The position numbers were made by a program, and so were the translations under genes. The notes below the pieces were generated by a model, which did no database searches, was not told the origin of the DNA, and was given only the letters and a program-made list of their open reading frames with translations. Below are positions 14,428 through 26,621 of a stretch of 64,000 nt of DNA, piece after piece. This DNA is from Copromyces sp. CBS 386.78 (lineage: Eukaryota > Ascomycota > Sordariomycetes > Sordariales > Sordariaceae): the NCBI GenBank assembly GCA_030685235.1, contig MU839156.1, forward strand, positions 156,220 to 220,219, written 5' to 3'. How positions within the stretch are numbered: the stretch's first letter is position 1; every line of letters begins with the position of its first letter.

Positions 14428-17023
14428 TTAGTTGGCCCGGATAACCAGCTTCGACAGGAACTTGTTTGATAGTGAGTCAAAGTCGTAACGGTCAAACTTG
14501 GTTTCTTGACGGGTTCTGAGGTAGGATTCTGTTATCGTGTGGGTTAGTACTTGGGGTTACACAATGCTGACATTAAATGAGGGGTCATCACTCACCATGC
14601 TTGAGGACATGCTGTCTAACTTCGGTCATGGCCTCGCAGACGGCAACGTTATTATTAAGCAGCTGACCATGCCTGCGAGTATCCCACTCCGTGAAGGCGG
14701 GCAGCTTCTGCGAGATGGCGTGGAAAAGGCCAACAATGACACCAACAGGAGTAGACTCCATATCGTCACAGAACTTGTTGACAGCGATAGGGTCAGGCAC
14801 ACGGTAATGGCAGTCAAACTGAATCTCCTCCCAGACAGCCAAGAGAATGGCAGCCAGCATGAAGATGGTAGGCCAGTTCTTGAGGCGCTCTCCGCTGTAG
14901 ACGGAAGAGTAGAGAGCAGAGAGCTCCTCGAGAACCTCCTTCTGGAGCTCACGCCACATATCGGCCATGGCGCACTTGATCTGGAAGTTGATCATGACAG
15001 GGGCGACAACCTTGCCAAAGTACTTGGAGTCCTCGTCATCAATCTGGCCCTCCATGGGCTGCTCCGTAGGTGGCTGCTCAACCATGGTGATGTGAAGAGT
15101 GAGATTGTAAGCCACAACAAGCTTGAGAGCCTTGCGAATGACAGGCAGGCGCTCCTTGACGTAGAACCTGTGAGCGGTCTTGAAGAGCTCAGTAATGAAG
15201 GGGGTACCCTCAAAGTGATCATCAATGAACTGCTCGAAGCCCTCATCGACGTGCTTGTCAAGGTACTCGGAGAGAGCCTCGACCGAGACACCCTCATGAC
15301 CAACGTCGAGGCGCTCAGTGCGGATCTCAAAGTCGATAGGCTCCTGGTCGGTCAGGGTAGACTCGACCCAGTCGACCTGGAAGCAGCTCGTGTCGGCAAC
15401 AAACACCTCGCGAACCATAACAGGTAGGCAGAAGCCATAGCCGTGAGTGATCCACATGAGCGTCTCCTTCTGGGCGAAACCCTTGACATTGAAGACGGAC
15501 ATGCCACGGTCGAGGTGGCGCTCGTAGTCGGCCTTCCAGTCCTTCATGAAGTAACCAATATCCTTGATGTCGATACGAGTGCAAGGCACCTGCCACAAAC
15601 GAGCATGAGAAGGCTGGCAACCAGCGCAAGGCTCACCCTTGTCGCAGGTCTTCTTGAGGAACTTGCAACGGAGGCAGGCACGGAGCTTCCTGATCTCGCT
15701 GGCCTGCTTACGCTGCTCAGGAAGGAGGGGTCCACGACGCCTGCCAACCTTCTTCTCTCCAGTGCCGTCCTTCTTGCCAGTCGAGTTAGTCCTACGAACG
15801 ATGGTCTTGGAAGGCTTGGCAGTAGGGCTCTTTCTCGGGCCGGTGATTCTCCTCGGCGGGGGCGAGACCGAGCCCGAACCGTTGGCAGTAACGGCCCTTG
15901 AAGAGCCGGCCTTGATAGGCACGGGAGCAACGGCGGAAGAGGGGCTGATCTCGGTGGGCTGAGGAGAATGGTGGTGGTGGTCACCGGCGCAGCAACCACC
16001 GTGGCGGTTGTTGGTCATCTCCATGAAGCCATCGGACTCGGTGGAGAAGGGCGAGTAGGGGAAGGAAACTTCCTCGTAGCTACCAAACTCGTTGAAGTCA
16101 GACCCTTGTGAGAGATCCGATGTGGTCCTCAAGTGCAAAGTCTGGCCGGGGTTAAAGATGGCGGTATTTTGCGCAGGCTGGGGCTGGGCGAAGTTGCTGT
16201 AGTCCTGGAACAGAGGCATATCTACGGTAGCCCAGCCATTGTCGCTTCCAGAGTGCAAAGACAGAACTTCCAGAAAGCTGCCGGTGGGCGAGTGGCTTCC
16301 CATGGGCATCCGGGCGAGTTGATCATGCTGGTTGAAGTTCATGTCCATTCCAAAATCCTGCCAGTTGGCCAAATGCGTGCCCGTGTTCAAGCTATACTGT
16401 AGCTGATGGCTGGTCTCCTCGACGGGAGAGATGGCGTGGTTAAAAGGAGCCTCCAGATGCAGGGTGTTTTCGATGGCAGCCTGGGTGGTGGCGGGGAGAT
16501 AGTCGAAGGCGCTGGGCTGGTGGAAGTTTGGCATAAAGTGGTTGGTGAGAGCAAGCAGAGGCTCGTTCGAGATAAACTGAGGCATATCAGAGACATGTTG
16601 CTGCTGCTGCTGGGTCTGCATGGGGAAAGCGGTCCAGTCGGGGAACAGGTGAGTGCCGGTCTGCAAAGGCGAGTGCTGGAGAGGCGAGTGTTGTTGTTGC
16701 TGGAGAGGGCTGGACATGACGCTATTCCCAGGCGACTGGCAGTTCTGGTCCTCGGGCGACGACGGCGACATGCTGCTGCTTGGCGAGTGGATGGAGGTGG
16801 GTGCGCTCATGCCTCCGGACAGATCGGCCGGGAGCCAAGTGGCACCCGGGCTGAGGCTTTGACGGGCGCTTTGGGACATGGTGGTCAGCGCGGTCGAGGT
16901 GATGTTCTGGGGTGATGGGGTCGAGGTGATGATGGGATAATAGCGCTGGTGGTCTTGCTGGTCGAAGGCCAGTTGTTCTAGCAAGACGGCGTCTCCCCCA
17001 GCGGCAGTGAAGTCGTAAGTCAT
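14428..17023 (-). CDS. Zn2Cys6-type fungal transcription factor
   Basis: Two exons, 17023-14596 and 14528-14428, encode 842 aa. The intron has donor GTGAGT, a CTAAC branch site and acceptor AACAG; the second exon supplies the C-terminus ending FLSKLVIRAN. The ATG at 17023 is the only ATG at the head of the frame. Residues 1-440 are Gln/Ser/Pro/His-rich and probably an activation region. A basic stretch precedes a cysteine cluster at about residues 445-480 with spacing C-X2-C-X6-C-X5-C-X2-C-X11-C; the final gap is longer than usual. The remaining 350 residues are a conserved, mostly helical region that I cannot name. The protein is expected to be a nuclear DNA-binding regulator, but its targets are unknown. 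The frame stays open for 123 codons upstream of the ATG, see findings. Confidence 0.85.
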
Positions 17024-20000
17024 GATGGCGGGAGCGGGAGCGGGAACCAAGGGGTGAATGGGGTTTTGTTCAGGCGAGGATGAGGTGGATTGGAGATTTT
17101 CCGTTAGTATGGATCGTCCTTCCGTCTGGCCTCGTTTCGATCCGAGTGCGTGTGCGTGGAGTGATGCGTGGGCGTGAGTGGGCGTGGACGGCGTGGATGG
17201 GCCGTGGATGGGCGGATGACAAGTCCGGGGGACGTGGACAACGGAGAGGACCCCAAGAGCGTGGACGTGGACGTGGCCGGTGGTGGACGACGAGGGTGAG
17301 GGGGGTGACACCGCTCTTTTCTCGATCAACGATGAGTCGGTCAAGAAATGATTATGACAAGGAACCGTCGCAGAAGAAGAGCAAAAAGGCACCTGGCCGA
17401 GGCTACCTGTACCTGATCCTCTTTTGTTGTTTTTGATTCCTCTTCTTGGTGATGGTCGAATTGGGTCGTTGCGCAGTCTGCCTTCTCTATTATGGGTCGT
17501 AAAGTGTGAAGAGGGAATTAAGAATGGACAGAGCGAGAAGATTCACACAACCACGACACTCGCACACTTTTGTCCAATTTTCCGGCGTAGCGTGGGAAAG
17601 GCGAACAAGGACGCCGGCGCTGGCTTGGCTGCGTTGTGTGTGGTCTGGTGGTCGTCTGGAGATGGAGACAACGCTTTGCTGGGTCGAGAAATGGCTCCGG
17701 CGAGGAGGTGGATAGAGACTAGGGAAAAAAGAGACTGGAGAAGGGAAGGGTGGCTCCAGCCCACTTCAGAGTCTGAACAGAATCCCGGCAGCAACCAATC
17801 GAGTGATGGATGGATGCTCACGTAGGCCCAATGGTGCGCCGTCAACCCCTCGCTCACCCACCTGTTGACCAGAGAATTGAGGGCGCAACGCAACGCAAAG
17901 AGAGCGTGAGAGTTCCTTCCTCACTGGCACTCTCAACGCTGAAGAGGCGGTGAGGGTGCATATACAACCCCAGTCTACCATCACCACGCTGATTGGACTG
18001 TCTGTCAGCCCAGCATCCAAGCCGTGGATGCGTGCATGGATCCAAGGGCCAATCAGTTCGTCCCATACCGAGCGGAAATGGCCTGCCACTCGTTGCCGGC
18101 ACGGCTCCACAGACGCCATCTCCCCACTGCCTTCAAGGTTCTTCTCGGTTTCCGTCCCAGAGCTTCTTCATGTTCCAGAGAGAGTGTCCATCCTCGTCGC
18201 ACTGTAGCAAGACTTGTGATAGGTAGGTACCATTTTGAGCTTCTCTCTTTTCCTCACGCCCCGCTGCTCTTTGCACAGCACATTGGATTCCCCTTGTCCA
18301 ACATTACAATGGCCTGGAGCAACGGGGCCAATGGACAAATGGAAGATAAATTAGAGAGATGGCCATCTGTATAATCGGACCCTTTGTGGGATGGAAAAAG
18401 ACGCCGTCGAGGACTTCAAAACACTGACCTCAGGGGTACAGTCCCCGGCATGTCTTCAACCTTGTTGTCGAGGCCCAGTGCCAACAAACCAAACTTGGGC
18501 CTTGACCATACATACATACCTCTCCCATCCCAACCCGGCGCTGCCCGTCTATGTACCCAAGTGGAAAGCGGAAAGCAGCTACGGAGTTCGGAAGAGGGCG
18601 CGGAGCCTAGAGTGCCTGGAAGTGCCTGGGTAAAAACTCCAGCTTGATACGGAAGGGACGCGGCTCCTACCGGCGACGAGCTTGGTTTCAAAGGTGGGGC
18701 CATGAATCTCTGGCGATGCCTGACATGCCATCAAACAACAAATCGCCGACTCCTAGGGATCATCCCGACAGCACACGTGTGAGTCCCTAAGAATTGATGC
18801 CTCGCCTCATGCCATAATTGACTTTTTTTTGTTTCGATCCTCACAGTTCGTCATACACGCCAGCAATGGGGGAATCGAATCTTGGCCTTTCCTGAAGAGT
18901 TGAGACTTGTGGGACGTGGCCGTTCCGGCTTGCCGCTCTCAACACTCCAGCACTCCTCCTCCTCCTCCTCCTCCTCCTCCTCCCAGCAAGGATAGAAAGC
19001 GGTCTCGGTCATGATCGGAAACGTATCTCGTTCGCCACGCCGTTACAGTTTGCTTTCCACTTCACACACAAGGTGCGCATGGTGGCTGACCCTCTGTGCC
19101 TCTCTGCCCTTCCACCACCTCTCACAGTAGTCTTCTCTCTGGCATCTGTCCTGCTCCAAAACCTGCTGTTATCCGCCCTTGTCACACGCTCCGGAATTGT
19201 TCCACTTGTGTGAGCATGCCTAAGTGCCGGTGTCATCGTCATACCTTGTACGGTATTCCAGCGTGTCTCGAGTGATAGCACCAGCTCGGGCAGGGATTCA
19301 GACATCCAGATCTGGCCAGACATTCCCAGTCCTCTTGTTATCTGTCATCCCAACCAGGCACAGAGCCCGGAGACAGTTAACCATTTTGGGAAACGTGGTC
19401 TTCAGTCTCGAGCCTAAACCTCAAGTTGGCAGCTCTTTCTCCTCCAACGTTGATATTAAAGGTCGTGAGCAAGTTACAACTGGAGCAAACGTCGTCAATC
19501 ATCTTGATCAACTCACCAACACCATCCAAGGGAAAACGATGGCAACATGTCCTGCCTCTGTCGGCAATTATGTGACGAAAGGAGGGGAGCACAGCAATGG
19601 ACAGCATAGATTGACACCGTGCACCGACTCCGTCATTGCGGCGCAGTCGATGGAATGGCCAATCGATATATGAGAAAGAAAGAAAAGAGGCATGTCGTCG
19701 CTCGAGATGCTCCGGCCCCAAGTACTCGCACAGTAGCCGCTACTGGATTTTGGACGCAAACTGGCAGCCTTCTCGGTCCCGGTCGGTGGCTTGTTGCATT
19801 CGGCTCGCTGGAGATGCGATGCTAGTGGGCACAAATACCTGCCACCCATTTAACTGGTCCAGTTGTCCCTCTCTAAGCTCTTTTGAGCATGGCGCCGGTC
19901 CCTGTCAGCTAGATCAGCGAGAGCTTTCCCCACGCTAAGCTAGGGTTATCAGATCCAGTCGGTTTGTGGAGACCCCTCTAGCTCCTAGACCCCTGAAAAA

Positions 20001-21787
20001 GAGGAGCTGTTGCAACCTTTGAAAGAAGCTTAACCTGTACGTAGCGTTTGTTCCTGCTTTCGATGGCATCCTCCTTTTGTTGAAACGAAACGAAACCATC
20101 AGGCAGGAACACATCAGAGCCTCATTATGAAACTGTGAAACGGTTAGTGTAACCATTCACAACCAAGAGAAGTCTTGCATTGATTCGAGATGCCAAAAGC
20201 TGGCGTGCTAGAGCCCGATCAGGAACTCCATATGCGGCCCGTATTCTTCTCGGGATCGGCGACACTAGGACCGACTCGAACGAGTCAAGTCTTGGTCTAG
20301 ATGAGCCGGGAATTTTTTTTTCACCGTGGAATCCGTGCTCGTCCGCCTGAAAGGCCCACGATACGTTCGGATTTTGAGCCTCAAAATGCCAGTCCAAGGA
20401 GGAGAAACGAAGGGCCGCTAGCGCTCTCGCTACCGAAAACCCTGGCTGTGGCCACTGCCGAAATGTCGAGCCAGACTCAACAAAGAAAAGCTCTGTTCGT
20501 AGCGAGAGAGAAACGAGACATGTGCCTTTGGTGCTCGGGGGTTGCTTGGGTGCGTTGATTCTCATGGAAGAAATGGGGATGGATGTTGGGCAAAAGATGG
20601 TGATCAAAGGCGTGAGGTATCGGCATTGTTGTCAACGGTGCGGAAGCAACGTAGTCGAATTTTTCGGGCAGTCTTTGCGGAGGTTCGCCGGGTTCGTCGC
20701 CGTCGTTGCCGGTACAAGTGCCGCGCATACGGACCAAGGTCCGAATGCCAGATAAGCCAGGAGGCATGGATTTATAACCGATCATTATCTCCGAAATCCA
20801 ACTCGTGGGATTGGCCGAGTCCTTTTTGGTCTTGTCTTTGCCCCTATTGAGACCCTTTACAGATTGCTCGGCAGCACGGCAGAAACAGAGAGCTTTAAGT
20901 CCCAGCTCCAGCCATCAGTCCCGGAGTCGGGGTCCGGAACGGGATGAGGATCGGAGATTTCCGCAGTCATCGAGAACACGGACGGCATCCTGGAAGCGAC
21001 TCATGATATTTTATCGCCGTCGACGTCCGCTAGAGCTGGAAGAAAATGCATAATTTTGGCGATGAAAACTCCGATGCGTTGATTGGCATTTCGGGGAGAG
21101 ATGAGAGGTGCGTTTTGAGTTCGAGTGGCGTTGGATTAGAGTTAAGAAGAGCCGCAAGGTTACCATAAATGATGGCATCCACTTGGTGAAAGAGCTGGAT
21201 CAAAGAAGAAAGTGTTTAGGGAAAAAGATCACATCAACGGTTGAGTTGTGAAGGAGGAAGGGACGCTGTCGAATTCCCAGGGAGCCTTTCGTCATGCGAT
21301 GCATCGGGCAGGCAGAAGGTACGTACCTCTACACCCAGCGACAGCTGGCAAGAAAGAGCTGACACCTCACCGACACCTGGCAGGGGGCAGCCGTCCAGCT
21401 TCCATACAAGTTAAGTGTACTGTACGTGTACCGGCAATATCCATTCACTGTCGTCGGCCCAGTTCCATGCCGGGTGACTTGCCCCCCCTAACCTCCCGTC
21501 ACTGAGTGATTGACAGTGGATTGTTGACCCCCCAACAATGGACCGCACGCCGCCAAACCGCCGCCGCCAAACAGCGAATGCTAAGGCCGCAAACATCGAG
21601 TCCACATTTGTAGTTGTAGAGCAGCAAGAACAATACCAAGTGTGATGAGATTCTCAACCATTGTGTCTCAACCAGCACGCTTTTCTTCTCCTTTCTGCTT
21701 ATCCGATTGATGGTGGTGCGCACAAAGGGAGCGCGGTGCCGGAATCGCGCCATCTTCATTCGCAAGTTTCCCAAACAAAAGGGGAAC
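17024..21787. other. Gene-free intergenic stretch
   Basis: About 4.8 kb without a recognisable gene. It includes the promoter and leader of the minus-strand regulator, a (CTC)n tract at about 18955-18982, and an exact GGTACGTACC palindrome at 21318-21327 in the region upstream of the farnesyltransferase gene. Short frames here have no family resemblance and no consistent splice structure. Confidence 0.5.
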
Positions 21788-23794
21788 ATGGCCGCCGCCT
21801 CCAACCCGACCTCTCAAGGAGGGGCCGCTAGAACTTCATCTCAGCCAAACCTAGACGCCATCACCGACGACGACTTTGAATACGTCGACGAGGACTTCGG
21901 CTCCAGCTATTCCCCCGACCAAGTCCAACCACAGCCCGAACCTATGATTCCCGACCTGTTCAAGCAGCCCCCCCTGGTGAAGGATGACCTCATCACCGAC
22001 ACCTCCCGGCTCCAGGACCAGACGGTCGACCACTGTCTGCCCTTCCTGGCCGGTGAAGATGGGCCCCTCGAGCTGAACGACTATGGCCTCCCCAGGCTGA
22101 ACAGGGAGAAGCATGTCAAATTCCTCAAGCAGTCCCTTGGCCCGTTACCAGGTCGCTTTGTGGCAATGGATGCTAGCAGGCCATGGTTTCTGTACTGGTG
22201 TCTCTCCGGTCTCACCATGATGGGCGAGAATGTGTCTAGTTACCGGGAGAGCGTTATTGCCACCGCCCGCACCATGCAGAATGAGTCTGGGGGGTTCGGC
22301 GGAGGCCATGGCCAGCTTTCGCACCTGGCTACTACTTATTCCGTCATCTTGGCCATCGCCCTGGTTGGAGGTGAGGACGCTTATGATGTTATCGATAGGA
22401 AGGGCATGTGGAAATGGCTTTGCACGTTGAAGCAGCCTGATGGTGGCTTTCAGGTGTGTATGGGTGGTGAGGAAGACATCAGGTACGTTGGTTTCCGGTC
22501 ATGGTGTTCATCAACAAGTTGTCTGACACTACAGGGTAACTGAACAGGGGGGCATATATCGCGGCTGTTATCATCACGCTGCTTGATCTGCCTCTGGACT
22601 TGACACCAGAATCACCTGCATATGACGGTGGTCGTTCCAACCTGTTGACCGGCATAGCGGAATATGTGCGTAGCTGTAAGTGTCGCTCAAGTGGCTCATC
22701 CTCACATGAAAGCAGAAGAAACCCTGGAGAGACCGTCAGGTTAACATGAGACTAGGCCAAACCTTCGAGGGCGGGATTTCTAGTCAACCCAACAACGAGG
22801 CACATGGCGCGTATGCCTTTTGCGCTCTCGCCTGTCTCGCCCTCCTGGACAACCCTCGCCGGGTCATCCCAAGGTAAGCAAGCGTGAACATGGCCCGAGC
22901 AAGCATGAAGCAAGCACCCAGACAGGCAGACACACAGATAAGCAGACAGCTAACGAAATTCTCCTTCCCATCCACCAGCTACCTAGACGTCCCTCGCCTC
23001 GTCTCCTGGCTGTCTTACCGGCAATACGCACCCGAGGGTGGGTTCTCGGGACGCACCAACAAATTGGTTGACGGCTGCTACAGCCACTGGGTGGGCGGAT
23101 GTTTCCCTCTTCTTGAGGCATGTCTCGGTTCCTCCGGCTCTGGTTCCAAGGAGAAGAACAGGACAGCCACCGGTCTTGCGGCGGCGCCGGAGACCCTGTA
23201 CAGCAGGGAGGGCCTGATTCGGTATATCCTTACCTGTTGTCAGGATCAGACGAAGAGGGGTGGGTTGAGGGATAAGCCATATAAGTGAGTTTTCCAGGCT
23301 TTTGCTTTGAGTTGATGAGGCTTCGCTTTGTTCTACGTTAACCCTCTTTCATTTCATCTTCCCAACACCTCACCTACTTCTTTCACCTTTTTTCACACCT
23401 CACTCCACCTCCATTTCACATCCCCCTAACTCACCTAACCCACCTCACCTTCCCTCTCCCTCCATACCCTCCACATACTAACCGCCCTCCCTTTCCTCCC
23501 GACAGAATGTCAGACGCCTACCACACCAATTACGTCCTCTCAGGCCTATCCTCCGCTCAGCACCAATGGGACCTGGACAGCGACCCTCTCCCCCTTTCCG
23601 AGGGAGAAACCACCCCCACCATGGCCGCCCTAGGCGCCGACTCCATCTGGAACGTGTTTCCCTACATCGACGATAACGACCAGATCTACGAAGACTCGGA
23701 CCGGGTGAGACCTATCCACCCGGCTTATGCGATTCCGCAGAAGAATGTGGCGGGCATTAAAGCGTATTTTCAGGGGAGGAGTGGGTTTGCTTAG
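21788..23794 (+). CDS. ram1: Protein farnesyltransferase beta subunit
   Basis: Five exons (21788-22482, 22548-22675, 22756-22873, 22979-23284, 23506-23794) encode 511 aa; every junction has GT..AG ends and keeps the frame. The protein has the alpha-alpha barrel repeats of prenyltransferase beta subunits, seen as QNESGGFGGGHGQLSHLATT, QPDGGFQVCMGGEEDIRGAY, TFEGGISSQPNNEAHGAYAF and APEGGFSGRTNKLVDGCYSH. The zinc site is intact: Asp and Cys in KLVDGCYSHW, and His in SDAYHTNYVLSG. With an alpha subunit it attaches farnesyl to the CAAX Cys of Ras, fungal mating pheromone precursors and lamin-like proteins in the cytosol. An in-frame ATG at 21710 would add 26 basic residues. I prefer 21788 for its AACATGG context, but the choice is unproven. 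The middle introns interrupt conserved blocks, so the model rests on family continuity. Confidence 0.97.
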
Positions 23795-26200
23795 GGTGCG
23801 GACGGAGTGAATAGGTCGAGTAGGAGGAGGGAGGTAGGGAGGAAGAGAGGGGCAAAGAGAAATAAGAGAGTGAGGCTTAGGTGGGGTTCCGTGGGTGGCC
23901 TTGGGTAAGGTGAATGAGTTATGCGGAAATATGACAAGAATATAGCAAGAGGTATTGAGGGCAGCGAGTGATTGACGATGAGGATATATATCGGGAATGG
24001 TGAGAAGGGAGTTATGCTTGCATGAAACAGCGGAAATGATGGATGCCTTCAAGGCAGCTCCTACACTTTGCATATGTTTCTTTGCATCGTCTTAGCTAAC
24101 CTGGTATGTTCAGTTTGATGAACATTCGATTGGGTTGCGATGAAGATAGTGTAAAGGAACAACCAGCATGTACGACAGAGCAAAGATGAGGAGGCAAGGC
24201 TAATTGTACCCTGAGCGTAATCAGTTTCTTTTGGAACATTTACCTGTACAAAAAAAAAAAGCAAGCCCAGACCTTCAAAATCTTGTTCGTCATCGTCATT
24301 CGTAAAGTAACTTCGCGTCAAGTCTGAGTTTTTGGCCAACGATATGATGTGGTGCTGCCTCTAACCACTTTCCTGTTCCACTCAATCACACTCCACTCTC
24401 CTATTACCGGCCATTAAGCGTACGTACATCAGACATTGCTGACATTTACAGTCTAATTTCTTATTGTATACATCACATCGCATGGATCCAGGTTTGAGAT
24501 AAATGAGAGCGTCATTAGACATCGGAGCCAAGCCTTTCTCAATGCTTTCCTACTGCCGATTGGCCGATTAAACATTGAGCAATGGGGGTTAGGTAAGCCG
24601 AGGCAAGATGGAATAAGGAGTCGAAAGAAACATAGTGTACCTACGAAGAGGCACAGCACGGAAAATGACGGCAGGAATAGCCGGCTCGACAGCTGGACGT
24701 TGCGAGAATGAAGCTTGCAGCAACCCAACGTCTTCCTCTTGACTCTTTACCCATTTCCAAATGCGATTACTCCTCATTCCGTCAACAAAGAGCGGCTCTC
24801 GGAAAGTCTTCCGCCACCAGAATCACTGGATTCTGCGGGTTTGTCTTGGAAAGGTGCAGTCAACCTATCAGACCGTGGGCGTGGGGACAAAGGCAATCAA
24901 TCACTGAGGCAAAGCGAAGCGTTCCGCTGCACTTCCACCTCGTGGTTAGGCACCCATCCGTTCCGGAACAAAGCGAGAAGTGAAGTGGATGCAGGATACG
25001 GCATGTTGAAGGAAAATATAGCCTGGCTTGAGACTTGGGCAAAGTGTATTTGAATGAACCTGAAGTGCATAAAACAATCTGTGATTGACTGTCGATATCC
25101 GTCGCTACCCATCCTTCCCATCCTTCCGAGCACGCCACCGTCGATCAACTCGTGCACATATGGAACGAAGAAAATGTCAAGCTAGGCGTGGATGCAAGTA
25201 TGCGTACCGAGAGGCCGTGAGCGTACAACACTGTGGCAACATGGCAGTCCACGTACCATAACAAACCTCAAGGCCATGGACGATATCCATGCGGGGAAGT
25301 TTGTGAGCCTAGACAAGAGAAATAGGCAGGCTGTTTGTTGCCTTTCTCCCATCACGAACCCTTGGACGGGCGTCATGCTGCCGGACAGAACGTCCGAGGA
25401 ACCAGATGGATTTGGAGCAGGTCAACCACCGAAGCCTCAACTTATCAGAGCGATAATGCCTTGTATACATGGCGTTGCTTGCCATATACCCCCTAGTAGT
25501 GCCCGAGTACCGTATCACCCTCCCAGATTGCCGGTGAGTGGTTCAGATGGGCACGGGCCTCGAATCAGCACCACAAAGACGATGGCAGAGTGGGGGGTAA
25601 TGATTAAGAAGAAATCATCACGCCCTCCATCCACGGTCCACTGGCATGGCAATGGGTAGAAAAGCGAACAAGTCATGGAAGGCTGCAGAACAGCTGCTAC
25701 AACTTGTTCATGCGTGGTTCATGCCCTGTCGTGTAATCTCACCTGTATTACCGGAATGTGAGCAACGTGGTACGTGGCAAGCAAGCAACGGATGATACTC
25801 ATCTGAAAGGCTAAGAGTAACAACCCAAGTGGTTGGTAGCGCGGGAGAGCTGTGAGAGTTGTGAAGGCTGAGGCGGCAGTCCAAAGTCCAGGCCAAGCCC
25901 AGCAGCCGGCATGATGAAATATCGCGATGGTGATTTCTCCAACCCCAAGTATCTTTGCCCGTCTTGTGTCTTGGCCATGGGCGAGGTGTCTTTCTCCGGA
26001 AAAAATTCAAAGGTTTCGACGGGATGAGGCCCGTTACGGCGGCCTGGTGGCGCAGTCGATGGCTGGAGAAGAGGCTGGGAAACAAACTAAGCATGTCGAG
26101 GTTGAAGGTACGTGGAGACCATGGAATCGAAGCATGACGTTGCCATGGAATGAATTCATCAACAAGCTCAGCTATGCCGTACCGTGCCGAGCGTACCTAT
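23795..26200. other. Gene-free intergenic stretch
   Basis: 3' flank of the farnesyltransferase gene followed by about 2.4 kb in which I see no coding region, RNA gene or clear repeat. Confidence 0.5.
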
Positions 26201-26621
26201 CCCCTTAGCCGTGAAATTGTATCATTTCTTGGCAGTGCTACCCTCTACCTGCAGTACTTGGTGGCCTTCCAAAGATTCGCCAAACGCGCGCAAAAACTAA
26301 CCAAGCCCAGGTGTCTGCGTGGCCAAGAAGTACCAGTGGATAAAAATAACGCCAACCGATTGGTCAAAAACGGCCTTGGCAAAAAATGATACAGTTTCCC
26401 GGCTAAAGACATGTCTTTAGCCGTGAAATTGTATCATTTTTGCCAAGACAATCCGTGTGATCAACCGATTGGTCACATTTTATCCACCTGTACATCTTGG
26501 CTACGCAGATACCTGAGACTGGGCGGTTTTTGCGTGTTCTTGGCGAATCTTTAGGTGGTCAACAAGTACTGAAAGTAGAGAAATGTCTTGGCAAAAATGA
26601 TACGGTTTCCCAGCTAAAGGG
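26201..26621. mobile_element. Inverted pair of about 210-bp terminal-inverted-repeat elements
   Basis: Two diverged copies of one element lie head to head (about 26201-26411 and 26412-26621), meeting at the perfect palindrome CTAAAGACATGTCTTTAG. Each copy has about 32-bp terminal inverted repeats built on CTTTAGCCGTGAAATTGTAT, and the right copy aligns with the reverse complement of the left along its length. No open frame. It could be a nested insertion, an inverted duplication or one fold-back element. Many differences between copies are C/T or G/A, as expected after RIP or deamination. Confidence 0.75.

Noticed and set aside
14537..15427. A 296-codon plus-strand frame in the second regulator
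   Set aside because: Antisense shadow of a GC-rich coding exon. The minus strand has the zinc cluster, ATG and correct splicing.
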